Origin: Oscillospiraceae bacterium
Lineage (GTDB): Bacteria > Bacillota > Clostridia > Oscillospirales > Ruminococcaceae
Direction: 5' to 3'
Length of the DNA stretch: 19,442 nucleotides
NCBI GenBank assembly: GCA_003512525.1
Contig: DOQG01000059.1
Location: 5,266 to 24,707, forward strand
How positions within the stretch are numbered: the first letter of the stretch is position 1; the number at the start of each line of letters is the position of its first letter. The notes beneath the pieces are model-generated. The model was not told where the DNA came from. It ran no database searches and was given only the letters and a program-made list of their open reading frames with translations. Made by a program: the position numbers and the translations under genes. This document shows positions 1 to 7,197 of this stretch, in pieces.

Positions 1-144
1 AAACAAACAGAGCGTTCATAAGCCGAGAATTAGTGCAAATGGGTAAATAATGCTCCTATCAGATGACAGCATGATATTGCAAACGGACACACAGACGTTT
101 GTCTAAAAATAATAAAATCAAAATAAACCGAAAGGAAGAAGAAA
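1..144 (+). other. Leader region upstream of tyrS
   Basis: This is non-coding DNA at the left edge. It ends in a clear ribosome-binding site (AAAGGAAGA, about 130-138) before the tyrS start. A small perfect stem AGAC-GTTT-GTCT lies at about 93-104, and ATGCT/AGCAT arms lie around 50-72. Because tyrS genes of Bacillota are often under T-box control, I looked for the conserved T-box antiterminator sequence (like GGGTGGNACCGCG) and a terminator just before the gene and found neither. No confident promoter is visible, so transcription may start further left. Confidence 0.4.
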
Positions 145-1359
145 ATGACACTTTACGAAGAACTTATTGAAAGAGGGCTTATCGCTCAGGTTACGAATGA
201 GGAAGAGATAAGCAAGATGATAAACGAGGGAAAGGCTACATTCTATATCGGCTTTGACCCGACAGCGGATTCTCTGCATGTCGGTCACTTTATGGCGCTG
301 TGCCTTATGAAGCGTTTACAGATGGCGGGTAACAAGCCTATTGCGCTTCTCGGCGGCGGTACGGGTATGATAGGCGACCCCTCGGGCAAGACGGATATGA
401 GAAAGATGCTCACAAAGGAAGATATCGAGCATAATATTGCCTGCTTTAAAAAGCAGATGAGCCGTTTTATAGATTTCTCGGACGGCAAGGCACTGCTTGT
501 AAACAACGCGGACTGGCTGCTTGATTTAAACTATGTGGACGTACTGCGTGAGGTAGGTGCTTGCTTCTCGGTAAACAAGATGCTGAGCGCGGAGTGCTAC
601 AAGCAGAGAATGGAAAGAGGTCTTTCGTTCCTCGAATTCAACTATATGATAATGCAGAGCTACGACTTCTACAAGCTGTACAAGGATTACGGCTGTAATA
701 TGCAGTTCGGCGGCGACGATCAGTGGAGCAATATGCTCGGCGGCACTGAGCTTATCAGAAAGAAGCTCGGCAAGGACGCACACGCAATGACCATTACTCT
801 GCTCCTTAATTCCGAGGGCAAGAAGATGGGTAAGACCGAAAAGGGTGCTGTATGGCTCGACCCTGAAAAGACAAGCCCGTTTGAATTCTTCCAGTACTGG
901 AGAAATGTTGCGGACGCTGATGTTATGAAGTGCATAAAGATGCTTACATTCCTGCCTCTTGAGCAGATAAGAGAGATGGACAGCTGGGAGGGCGCACAGC
1001 TCAACAAGGCTAAGGAAATACTCGCATATGAGCTTACTAAGCTGGTACACGGCGAAGAAGAGGCTGAAAAGGCTTTAGCCGCCGCTAAGGAGCTGTTCGG
1101 CGGTAAGGGCGTCAGCGGTGATATGCCTACTGCTGTTATGCCTGCCGAGCTTGTAAGCGACGGTAAGATCGGTATACTTGATGCTCTTGTTGCGTCAAAG
1201 CTCTGCCCTTCAAAGAGAGAGGCAAGAACAAACGTAACAGGCGGCGGTATCAGCGTAAACGATGAAAAGGTGACCGATCCTGCGGCTATGATAGAGATAG
1301 GCGAATTTGCCGTGATAAAGAAGGGTAAAAAGAGCTACTGCAAGATAGTAAAGGCATAA
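145..1359 (+). CDS. tyrS: Tyrosyl-tRNA synthetase
   Basis: This cytoplasmic class I aminoacyl-tRNA synthetase charges tRNA-Tyr with tyrosine in two steps through tyrosyl-AMP. At 404 aa it has normal length for the bacterial TyrS family. Visible signatures are the HIGH-type motif HVGH (residues 45-48, in PTADSLHVGH), the tyrosine and adenylate pocket GGDDQW (189-194), and the KMSKS-type loop KMGKT (227-231). The last ~60 residues look like the S4 RNA-binding domain that contacts the tRNA variable arm. The ATG start is set by the ribosome-binding site AAAGGAAGA upstream and by the family-typical N-terminus (LIERGLIAQVT). The stop lies 3 bases before the GTG start of the acetyltransferase gene, so the two are probably co-transcribed. 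No frameshift or missing motif is seen. Confidence 0.97.
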   Translation: MTLYEELIERGLIAQVTNEEEISKMINEGKATFYIGFDPTADSLHVGHFMALCLMKRLQMAGNKPIALLGGGTGMIGDPSGKTDMRKMLTKEDIEHNIACFKKQMSRFIDFSDGKALLVNNADWLLDLNYVDVLREVGACFSVNKMLSAECYKQRMERGLSFLEFNYMIMQSYDFYKLYKDYGCNMQFGGDDQWSNMLGGTELIRKKLGKDAHAMTITLLLNSEGKKMGKTEKGAVWLDPEKTSPFEFFQYWRNVADADVMKCIKMLTFLPLEQIREMDSWEGAQLNKAKEILAYELTKLVHGEEEAEKALAAAKELFGGKGVSGDMPTAVMPAELVSDGKIGILDALVASKLCPSKREARTNVTGGGISVNDEKVTDPAAMIEIGEFAVIKKGKKSYCKIVKA

Positions 1360-1362
1360 GGT

Positions 1363-1848
1363 GTGGTTACAGTAAGAAGAGCGCAGGACAAGGATATTAA
1401 GCGTGTTACGGAGTTGCTCGGTCAGGTGCTGGAGCTCCACGCCGATTTAAGACCCGACTTATTCATACACGGTACGACAAAGTACACGGAAAATCAGCTG
1501 TCGGATATATTCGCTGATGAAAGGACACCTGTATTTGTGGCTGTAGATGAGAGTGACACAGTGCAGGGATATGCGTTCTGTATATTCAAAGAGCCTGCTT
1601 TTGCAACAAATATGACAGATATAAAAACGCTGTATATAGATGACTTATGTGTTGACAGCAACGCAAGGGGTCGGCATATAGGAACTACGCTTTTTGACTA
1701 TGTAATGGATTTTGCAAAGCAGACAGGTTGTTACACAGTTACTCTGAACGTCTGGGAGGGTAACGACAGCGCAAGGCATTTCTATGAGAAAATGGGAATG
1801 TTCGTCCGTGAAACCCAGATGGAGCGGCAGGTGGCGGGTCGCCACTGA
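1363..1848 (+). CDS. GNAT family N-acetyltransferase
   Basis: This is a GCN5-related acetyltransferase that should move an acetyl group from acetyl-CoA to an amine; the acceptor cannot be told from sequence. The acetyl-CoA motif A is clear (residues 96-110, with the pyrophosphate-binding R-G-R-H-I-G at 102-107). Motif B follows (126-146, with the NDSARHFYEKMGM stretch typical of the family). The length, 161 aa, is typical of a single-domain GNAT. The start is a GTG 3 bases after the tyrS stop; AAGG at 1351-1354, inside the tyrS end, could serve as Shine-Dalgarno, which suggests translational coupling. The last residues (VAGRH) are encoded by the hairpin of a dispersed repeat that overlaps the 3' end, so the original C-terminus may have been replaced. 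Family assignment is firm; substrate is unknown. Confidence 0.85.
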   Translation: MVTVRRAQDKDIKRVTELLGQVLELHADLRPDLFIHGTTKYTENQLSDIFADERTPVFVAVDESDTVQGYAFCIFKEPAFATNMTDIKTLYIDDLCVDSNARGRHIGTTLFDYVMDFAKQTGCYTVTLNVWEGNDSARHFYEKMGMFVRETQMERQVAGRH

Positions 1849-1918
1849 CAATTCGCCGTTCAGAAGGTAGGCGGGTTGCGTTAGTTGCGTTACCGGCGGG
1901 CGCAATATGTTGCACTGC
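1831..1918 (+). repeat. Dispersed hairpin repeat, copy A
   Basis: A perfect 6-bp hairpin (GTGGCG, loop GGT, CGCCAC; 1831-1845) is followed by 4 bases and AATTCGCCGT (1850-1859), then by about 60 bases ending in ACTGC (1918). The last ~70 bases align with 18057-18123 behind accA, sharing TTGCGTTACCGGCGG and CAATAT. The hairpin forms the last codons of the GNAT gene, and the TGA stop follows the hairpin directly. Copy A also contains a near-tandem TTGCGTTA-G-TTGCGTTA. There is no transposase, so this is a small non-autonomous or structural repeat. Confidence 0.8.
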
Positions 1919-1943
1919 AATTTCAATGAATTTTCTATAAACT

Positions 1944-1985
1944 AAGAAGCTGTGATGAAATTTTTGCATTTCGTCACAGCTTCTT
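1944..1985. terminator. Bidirectional intrinsic terminator between GNAT gene and degV
   Basis: An 18-bp stem (5' arm 1944-1961, loop TTTTGC 1962-1967, 3' arm 1968-1985) has a single T-G wobble. It carries A-rich ends on the left and T-rich ends on the right, so it can act on both strands. It lies between the convergent GNAT gene and degV, whose stop is at 1997. Confidence 0.9.
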
Positions 1986-1996
1986 TATTTACTCTG

Positions 1997-2866
1997 TTAT
2001 CTTCTCGCGTTACCTCTTATAATAACACCTATTATATAAGGACCTGTATTGCTGGCAACCGCCGCTCCCGCTATGCTCTGCATCTCGGGGGGTCTGCCGA
2101 CCTTTGCGCTGTACTGCTTTATAAATTCGTCCTCAAGGCTTGTTACACTTGTACGCAGTATCTCCCACGGCGTTTCGGGAATCGCTCTGCCTGCAATATA
2201 CTGAACTGCATCGGCTATGGCGTTCTTTTCGCCGCGGCTCTTCTTTACTACCTCGCTTTCGCCGTCAATAAGGGAGATCAGCGGTTTAAGACCCATAAGC
2301 TCGCCTAAGAAAGCGGCTGCGGCGTTTATTCTGCCTGACTTCTTCATATGGCGGAGGTTAAAACCTATAATGTAAATTTCGCAGTTGTTGAACATATCGG
2401 TAAGATATGCTACTACATTGTCAACGCTCTGTCCCGCAATAAGCTTTTTTGCGGACTCTACGACAGGGTAGCCATAGCCGAGAGAGTAGCAATGGCTGTC
2501 GAGTATCTCTATGCGCATCTTTGCCATCTCGGGGTGCTCTTCAAGCAGGTTTTTCTTTGCGAGAAGCGCGTTCTCGTATGTCTTTGAGCCTGTCGAGTTT
2601 ATAAGCACCACGATAAGAGCATCATAGCCCTCATTGAAATAATGTGTGAACTTCTCTTCAAAGCGCATTGAGGTTATCTGTGCGGTCTTGGGGAGATATT
2701 CGGACTTGTCTATCATTTCGAGAAACTCGGGAGCGGTAAAGTCTACACGCTCTCTCAGACTTTCGTTGCCGAGGGTTATCTCAAACGGCATTACATCAAT
2801 GTCGTACAGCTTTTCGTCCTCGGGGGTGATGTCGCTTGCGCTGTCGGTGATAAGTTTTACTTTCAT
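1997..2866 (-). CDS. DegV family fatty-acid-binding protein
   Basis: DegV proteins bind long-chain fatty acids. Related FakB proteins hand exogenous fatty acids to a kinase (FakA) for phosphorylation. Visible family signatures are the N-terminal T-D-S-A-S-D-I (7-13), TAQIT (61-65), the ligand-pocket segment INSTGSKTYENA (89-100), LRHMKKSGRI (171-180) and a C-terminal SNTGP close to the end. The length of 289 aa is normal. The start has a good ribosome-binding site (GAAAGGAAA) about 8 bases upstream. It is the last gene of the nine-gene minus-strand operon, 38 bases after trmL and just before the shared terminator. Being in one operon with fabD makes a fatty-acid role attractive, but no fakA is present here, so FakB identity is inference. 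Confidence 0.88.
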   Translation of the reverse strand: MKVKLITDSASDITPEDEKLYDIDVMPFEITLGNESLRERVDFTAPEFLEMIDKSEYLPKTAQITSMRFEEKFTHYFNEGYDALIVVLINSTGSKTYENALLAKKNLLEEHPEMAKMRIEILDSHCYSLGYGYPVVESAKKLIAGQSVDNVVAYLTDMFNNCEIYIIGFNLRHMKKSGRINAAAAFLGELMGLKPLISLIDGESEVVKKSRGEKNAIADAVQYIAGRAIPETPWEILRTSVTSLEDEFIKQYSAKVGRPPEMQSIAGAAVASNTGPYIIGVIIRGNARR

Positions 2867-2904
2867 CGTTTTGTTTCCTTTCGGTCATTCTTTTAATCTC
2901 GTGC

Positions 2905-3411
2905 TTATTCGGCTTTGCTCCAGTCGTATTTTGTAAGCGAGCCGTAATTCTGAAGCTCGGGGAAATCCCACTGCCGCAGTACCTCGTATGCGCCTATCGC
3001 TACGCTGTTTGATAAGTTGAGACTTCTCATATTACTGCCCATAGGTATACGCACACAGTGCTGTTTATTGTGAAATAACAGATCCTCGGGAAGTCCCTTA
3101 TCCTCTCTGCCGAATACTATATAAGTTTTATCCTTATACTGCGCATCGCAGTAGGTGTTTCTGCCCTTGGTGGTGAAATAGAAAAATTCACCGTCCTTAT
3201 TCTTTTCAAAAAAGTCGTCAAGCCCGTCATAATAGGTTATGTCGAGATAATGCCAGTAGTCAAGGCCTGCGTGCTTCAGCTTTTTATCATCTATCTGAAA
3301 GCCCATAGGCTTTACTATATGCAGTCTTGCGCCTGTCACCGCGCAGGTGCGGGCGATGTTGCCTGTGTTCTGCGGTATCTGCGGCTCAACGAGTACAATA
3401 TTCAGTTCCAT
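2905..3411 (-). CDS. trmL: tRNA (cytidine/uridine-34-2'-O)-methyltransferase, TrmL type
   Basis: This SPOUT-class methyltransferase is predicted to 2'-O-methylate the wobble base of certain leucine tRNAs using S-adenosylmethionine. The three SpoU/TrmH motifs are easily seen: N-T-G-N-I-A-R (15-21), F-G-R-E-D-K-G-L-P (100-108), and the knot motif with I-P-M (122-124) and NMRSLNLSNSVAIG (127-140). At 168 aa it has the short, single-domain length of TrmL (formerly YibK/CspR), without the extra RNA-binding domain of TrmH. The AAGGA ribosome-binding site lies inside the last codons of the upstream gene, which ends 7 bases earlier, so the two are probably translationally coupled. Nothing appears damaged. 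Confidence 0.92.
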   Translation of the reverse strand: MELNIVLVEPQIPQNTGNIARTCAVTGARLHIVKPMGFQIDDKKLKHAGLDYWHYLDITYYDGLDDFFEKNKDGEFFYFTTKGRNTYCDAQYKDKTYIVFGREDKGLPEDLLFHNKQHCVRIPMGSNMRSLNLSNSVAIGAYEVLRQWDFPELQNYGSLTKYDWSKAE

Positions 3412-3418
3412 CGAAAAA

Positions 3419-4630
3419 TCATTCCTTATAGATTTTTATGCCGTACAGCCCGTTTGCCGCGGATAAAGACACAAGCTGTTCTCCGACCTTTTCCGCTGTA
3501 TCGCTTGTTATACTTTTACGTTCTTCATCGGTGATGCTTTTGTCAAACCTTGCGATTATGCCCGTATCTCCGCCCGATCTCAAAAGCTCTGCCATATTTT
3601 CGACTGTTGCGTCGGAATTGTCGCTTATAACTATGTCTATGCTGTCGGAAAGCAGACTTTTTTCGGCTTTCGGGCATCTGTTTGCAAATTCGGCGGCAAA
3701 GGTGAAGCTGTCGGAAGCCTCCTCCCACGACATACCGAAATAGAAAGCGGGCTTGAAGCCTTTTTCGTTTATTATGCTGTCTGAGCTTGCGTCAAAGTAG
3801 TAGTATTCGCCGTCCAGCTTTGCAAAGTTTACGGTGTGTCCCTCGTTTTTGCTGTTATTTATGCCGTTTGCCGATGCGGAGTCTATCCCTGCCATATTGA
3901 AGAGCATAGTGACAGTATCCGCGTATCCGTCACATATCGCCTTGCCGTCAATAAGCAGATCGGCGATCGGAACATTTCTTGTGCTGTAGCCGTCGGTCAT
4001 ATATACCGAGTTTTCCGTAACGTAATTATAAAGATACTGTGCTTTCTTTCTTTCTGTATTACACTCCTGCGGAATTGACGCTACTACCGATTTTGCCTTT
4101 TCGTAAGCCGCTTCACGGCGGGAAAGATATTCCTCGCCGAGCGTTTCAAGCTGTATATGATGATAGCTTTTTCCCGCGAACTGCTCGATGTTGCCGGTCA
4201 GCTTGCTGTTTGTTGTGTAGTTATGTGCAACAAACGGGCTGTCACAGCTTAAAAACGTGATCACAAATTCAAGCTCCTGCAGTCTGTCGTAACTGCCGTT
4301 ACCGAATACGTCTTCGGGGAGGAATATATCGCTGTAGCCGTTTTCGCTTGCGTACATAAACGCATTGTAGATATACGTTTCGTTCTCGTCAAGCTGTGAT
4401 TTGAAATATCCCGACATTGTATCGGAATATTTTGAGCTGTAGCCGAGTACGTCTTCCTTGCCGAGCGATATCGTGCCGTCTGCGGAAATTGACGTGTCAT
4501 TGCCGAAGTAATACAGCGTGTTGCTTGACGATATGCCGAGCATCGGCAGAACGTATATTGCGCCGACAACTACTGCCGCGGGGATCGCTATCGCCGCCGT
4601 TACCGTGCCTATGACCTTACCCTTGCCCAT
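3419..4630 (-). CDS. Membrane-anchored transglutaminase-like protein
   Basis: This 403-aa protein has an uncleaved-looking hydrophobic anchor at residues 6-29, then an extracytoplasmic region. The middle carries a transglutaminase-like cysteine protease core: catalytic Cys233 in GKAICDGYADT, His265 in NEGHTVNF and Asp280 in YYYFDAS, in the right order and spacing for the superfamily. The segments before residue 170 and after 290 are not recognised. Bacterial members of this superfamily are mostly peptidases or structural proteins of unknown substrate, so I assign no reaction. The start ATG overlaps the fumarate hydratase alpha stop by one base (TAATG), indicating coupled translation. It probably faces the cell wall. 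The fold call is firm; the role is unknown. Confidence 0.8.
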   Translation of the reverse strand: MGKGKVIGTVTAAIAIPAAVVVGAIYVLPMLGISSSNTLYYFGNDTSISADGTISLGKEDVLGYSSKYSDTMSGYFKSQLDENETYIYNAFMYASENGYSDIFLPEDVFGNGSYDRLQELEFVITFLSCDSPFVAHNYTTNSKLTGNIEQFAGKSYHHIQLETLGEEYLSRREAAYEKAKSVVASIPQECNTERKKAQYLYNYVTENSVYMTDGYSTRNVPIADLLIDGKAICDGYADTVTMLFNMAGIDSASANGINNSKNEGHTVNFAKLDGEYYYFDASSDSIINEKGFKPAFYFGMSWEEASDSFTFAAEFANRCPKAEKSLLSDSIDIVISDNSDATVENMAELLRSGGDTGIIARFDKSITDEERKSITSDTAEKVGEQLVSLSAANGLYGIKIYKE

Positions 4631-5481
4631 TACAGCTCAGCCTCGGCATGACGTGTGACGTGACAGCCTATATTTACCGCAACGGGAAGTCCTGCGATAT
4701 GTGTCGGGTGCTGTTCTATATTGACATACAGCGCAGTCACCGTACCGCCGAAGCCCTGCGGACCTATACCGAGCTTGTTTATCTTTTCGAGCATTTCGCT
4801 TTCCATATCCGCATAAAGCGGCTTGGGGTTTCTTATTTTCAGATCCCTGCAAAGCGCCTTTTTCGCAAGTATGGCGGACAGCTCAAAGTCGCCGCCTATG
4901 CCGACACCTACAGTTATAGGCGGACAGGGGTTGCTTCCTGCCTTTGATACCGTATCGACAACAAAGTCCACTATATCGTCTTTTGTCGCGGAGGGGGTGA
5001 ACATTTTAAGCGCACTCATATTCTCGCTGCCGAAGCCCTTGGGGGCTACCATGATATGTACCTTGTCGCCGGGTACGATAGTTGTATGTACTATTGCGGG
5101 GGTGTTGTTGTTTGTGTTTTTGCGCTCCAGCGGATCTTCGACTACCGATAAGCGGAGCTTGCCGTTTACATATCCGCTTGCAACGCCCTCGTTTATCGCG
5201 TCCGTGAGATCTCCGCCTGTGAAATGCACGTCCTGTCCGACCTCAAGGAATATTATTGCCATTCCCGTGTCCTGACATATCGGCACTTCAAGCTCTTTTG
5301 CGCAATCGATATTCCTTACGATATCGCCGAGCACCTGCTTTGACAGTGGGCTTTTCTCACAGCCGATACATGAATTTATCTTCTCTTTCATACCGTCGGG
5401 CAGATAAAGGTTTGCCTTTACGCAAAGCTCTTCAACTGTCTTTTTAACAAGCTCAACGCTTATCTCGCGGATATCACTCAT
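4630..5481 (-). CDS. Class I fumarate hydratase, alpha subunit (TtdA/FumA N-terminal type)
   Basis: This is the iron-sulphur subunit of an oxygen-sensitive hydro-lyase that interconverts fumarate and L-malate; the same family includes L-tartrate dehydratase alpha. Three cysteines in the expected contexts should hold the [4Fe-4S] cluster: Cys69 (PICQDTG), Cys186 (NPCPP) and Cys273 (GCHVTRH). The length of 283 aa is that of the split alpha subunit, not the ~500-aa fused enzyme. The beta subunit, which normally follows directly, is absent: the next gene starts on the alpha stop codon and is a transglutaminase-like protein. The enzyme therefore needs a partner encoded outside the window. Fumarate versus tartrate specificity cannot be settled from the alpha chain alone; fumarate is more likely. 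Confidence 0.85.
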   Translation of the reverse strand: MSDIREISVELVKKTVEELCVKANLYLPDGMKEKINSCIGCEKSPLSKQVLGDIVRNIDCAKELEVPICQDTGMAIIFLEVGQDVHFTGGDLTDAINEGVASGYVNGKLRLSVVEDPLERKNTNNNTPAIVHTTIVPGDKVHIMVAPKGFGSENMSALKMFTPSATKDDIVDFVVDTVSKAGSNPCPPITVGVGIGGDFELSAILAKKALCRDLKIRNPKPLYADMESEMLEKINKLGIGPQGFGGTVTALYVNIEQHPTHIAGLPVAVNIGCHVTRHAEAEL

Positions 5482-5497
5482 TATATATTTCCTCCGT

Positions 5498-6670
5498 TTA
5501 TATTACTTTGCCGTTTACGATCACCATGTCGGGCGTATCGCATATTGACAGCGGATCGCCCGAAAAGATAACTATGTCGGCATCCTTGCCCGGCTCGATG
5601 CTGCCGACTCTGTCGGCTATGCCTGCTATCTGTGCGGGGTATATCGTTATTGCTTTCAGCGCTTCTTCCCTGTCAAGACCGCCTCTTACAGCAAGTCCTG
5701 CCGAAAGCGGAAGATACTGCTCGGGTACAACGGGGTGGTCGGTGCAGATGCAGATCGGTACGCCTGCCTTATTCAGTACGCCTGCCGTTGCTATCGTATG
5801 ATTACGAAGTTCGGGCTTACATCGCTCGCTGATTATAGGTCCTACTATCGTGCGTGCTTTGTCCTCAAGAAGCTCATCTGCTATAAGGTGTCCCTCTGTC
5901 GCGTGGATAATGACATAATCTATGTCAAACTCCTTGGCAAGTCTTATCGCCGTGAATATGTCGTCTGCTCTGTGGGCGTGGAAATGTGCGGGTATCTCAT
6001 GCTTTAAAAGCGGCATGAGCGCTTCGCACTTTGCGTCATACTCGGGGCGGTCGCCCTCATCGTCCGTACCTACCGAGCTTTCATAGTCTATCATATCATC
6101 AAGATAGCGCTTTGCCTTGTAGAGCTGTTCGCGGATTATTGCGGCGGTAGCCATACGGGTAACGGGAGCGGTATCCTTATCCTTATATACGTTTTTAGGG
6201 TTTTCGCCGAGTGCGAATTTTACCGCAACGGGATCTTTTATTATCCGTTTATCAATTCTTTTTGAGCCTGCGGTCTTCATGGCAAGGAATGTGCCGCCTA
6301 TGGGATTTGCACTTCCCATTCCGCATACCACCGAGGTAACGCCTGCCTGCGCCGCTTCTTCAAAGCAGTGGTCGAGCGGATTTATCATATCTGTCGCACG
6401 AAGGTTCGGGGTCGATGGGTCGGTGTCCTCGTTTCCGTCATCGCCCTCAAATGCAAGCCCGTCCTCCCACGCGCCTATATGCGAGTGGGCATCTATAAAG
6501 CCGGGATAGGCTGTTTTGCCTTTTGCGTCTATGTCGCTGTCTGACGGTGAAAAGTCCTTTAACTGCGACATATCGCCGACAGCCTTTATTTTATCGTTTT
6601 CTATAAGGATAAATCCGTTTTCGTGGTTTTTCTCCGCCATTGTGATGACAGTTGCGTTATAAATGTACAT
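5498..6670 (-). CDS. Amidohydrolase family protein (imidazolonepropionase-like)
   Basis: This 390-aa metal-dependent hydrolase of the amidohydrolase superfamily is of the COG1228-like group. Metal ligands are visible in order: H62 and H64 (DAHSH), a His-rich strand at 229-233 (HFHAH), H256 (IIHATEGH) and D311 (CTDHP). Family-typical flanks are a small beta-sandwich at the N-terminus, Y-P-G-F-I-D before the HxH, and GSIEPGKDADIVIF near the C-terminus. It probably cleaves a C-N bond in a cyclic amide or N-acyl substrate, but the substrate is unknown and the neighbours (aroK, fumarate hydratase alpha) do not define it. The ribosome-binding site AAAGGA lies within the aroK end, 2 bases before the start. 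There is no signal peptide, so it is cytoplasmic. Confidence 0.82.
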   Translation of the reverse strand: MYIYNATVITMAEKNHENGFILIENDKIKAVGDMSQLKDFSPSDSDIDAKGKTAYPGFIDAHSHIGAWEDGLAFEGDDGNEDTDPSTPNLRATDMINPLDHCFEEAAQAGVTSVVCGMGSANPIGGTFLAMKTAGSKRIDKRIIKDPVAVKFALGENPKNVYKDKDTAPVTRMATAAIIREQLYKAKRYLDDMIDYESSVGTDDEGDRPEYDAKCEALMPLLKHEIPAHFHAHRADDIFTAIRLAKEFDIDYVIIHATEGHLIADELLEDKARTIVGPIISERCKPELRNHTIATAGVLNKAGVPICICTDHPVVPEQYLPLSAGLAVRGGLDREEALKAITIYPAQIAGIADRVGSIEPGKDADIVIFSGDPLSICDTPDMVIVNGKVI

Positions 6671-6672
6671 AT

Positions 6673-7197
6673 TTATCCTTTCAGCTTGTTATGTGCCTTT
6701 GTGTCAAGCTCTATGAGTTTTATAATTTCGTTTGCGATCGTTTTATCCGATGTATTTGCGTTTACCTCATAGGTGCTGTTCTTTCTGTATATCGGAAGTC
6801 TTGTATCATAGATAGCTTTCAGCTGTTCTTTCGTGTTGTTCACTACAAGGGGGCGGTTGGTGTCGCTCTTTATGCGACCGTAACAGGTGTCGAAGCCTGC
6901 ATTAAGGAATACCACTATTCCCTTTTCTCTTGCAAACTCTGCCGTTTCGTCACGGAGGATCGCTCCGCCGCCCGTGGCAATTATCGTCCTGCCCTTGAAG
7001 TTCTTTATATACCTGGCTTCAAGATCTCTGAAATACGGTTCGCCCTTCTGAGCAAATATTTCCGGGATAGTCATTTTCTGATTATTGACTATGTACCTGT
7101 CAAGGTCGATGAACACGGCTGTGCAAGCTTTTGCCAGCATTCTTCCTATATGGCTTTTGCCGCAGCCCATAAAGCCGCAGAGATATACAGGTCTCAT
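6673..7197 (-). CDS. aroK: Shikimate kinase
   Basis: It phosphorylates shikimate at the 3-OH with ATP, the fifth step of chorismate synthesis. All core residues are visible: Walker A GFMGCGKS (8-15), shikimate-binding D33 in DLD (31-33), R57 in the YFR-x-LE context, GGG (76-78), lid arginine R115 in NRPL, and R133 in the R-L-P-I-Y segment. The length of 174 aa is normal for AroK/AroL. Its ATG overlaps the aroE stop by one base (TAATG), so the two shikimate enzymes are translationally coupled. It lies in the fabD-led operon rather than in a full aro cluster, so the other aro genes must be elsewhere. Confidence 0.95.
   Translation of the reverse strand: MRPVYLCGFMGCGKSHIGRMLAKACTAVFIDLDRYIVNNQKMTIPEIFAQKGEPYFRDLEARYIKNFKGRTIIATGGGAILRDETAEFAREKGIVVFLNAGFDTCYGRIKSDTNRPLVVNNTKEQLKAIYDTRLPIYRKNSTYEVNANTSDKTIANEIIKLIELDTKAHNKLKG

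Noticed and set aside
1..144. Possible T-box riboswitch before tyrS
   Set aside because: No conserved antiterminator box and no terminator hairpin is visible ahead of the start codon; only short stems are present.
526..1050. Minus-strand open frame inside tyrS
   Set aside because: The same shadow effect, opposite a gene whose identity is certain.
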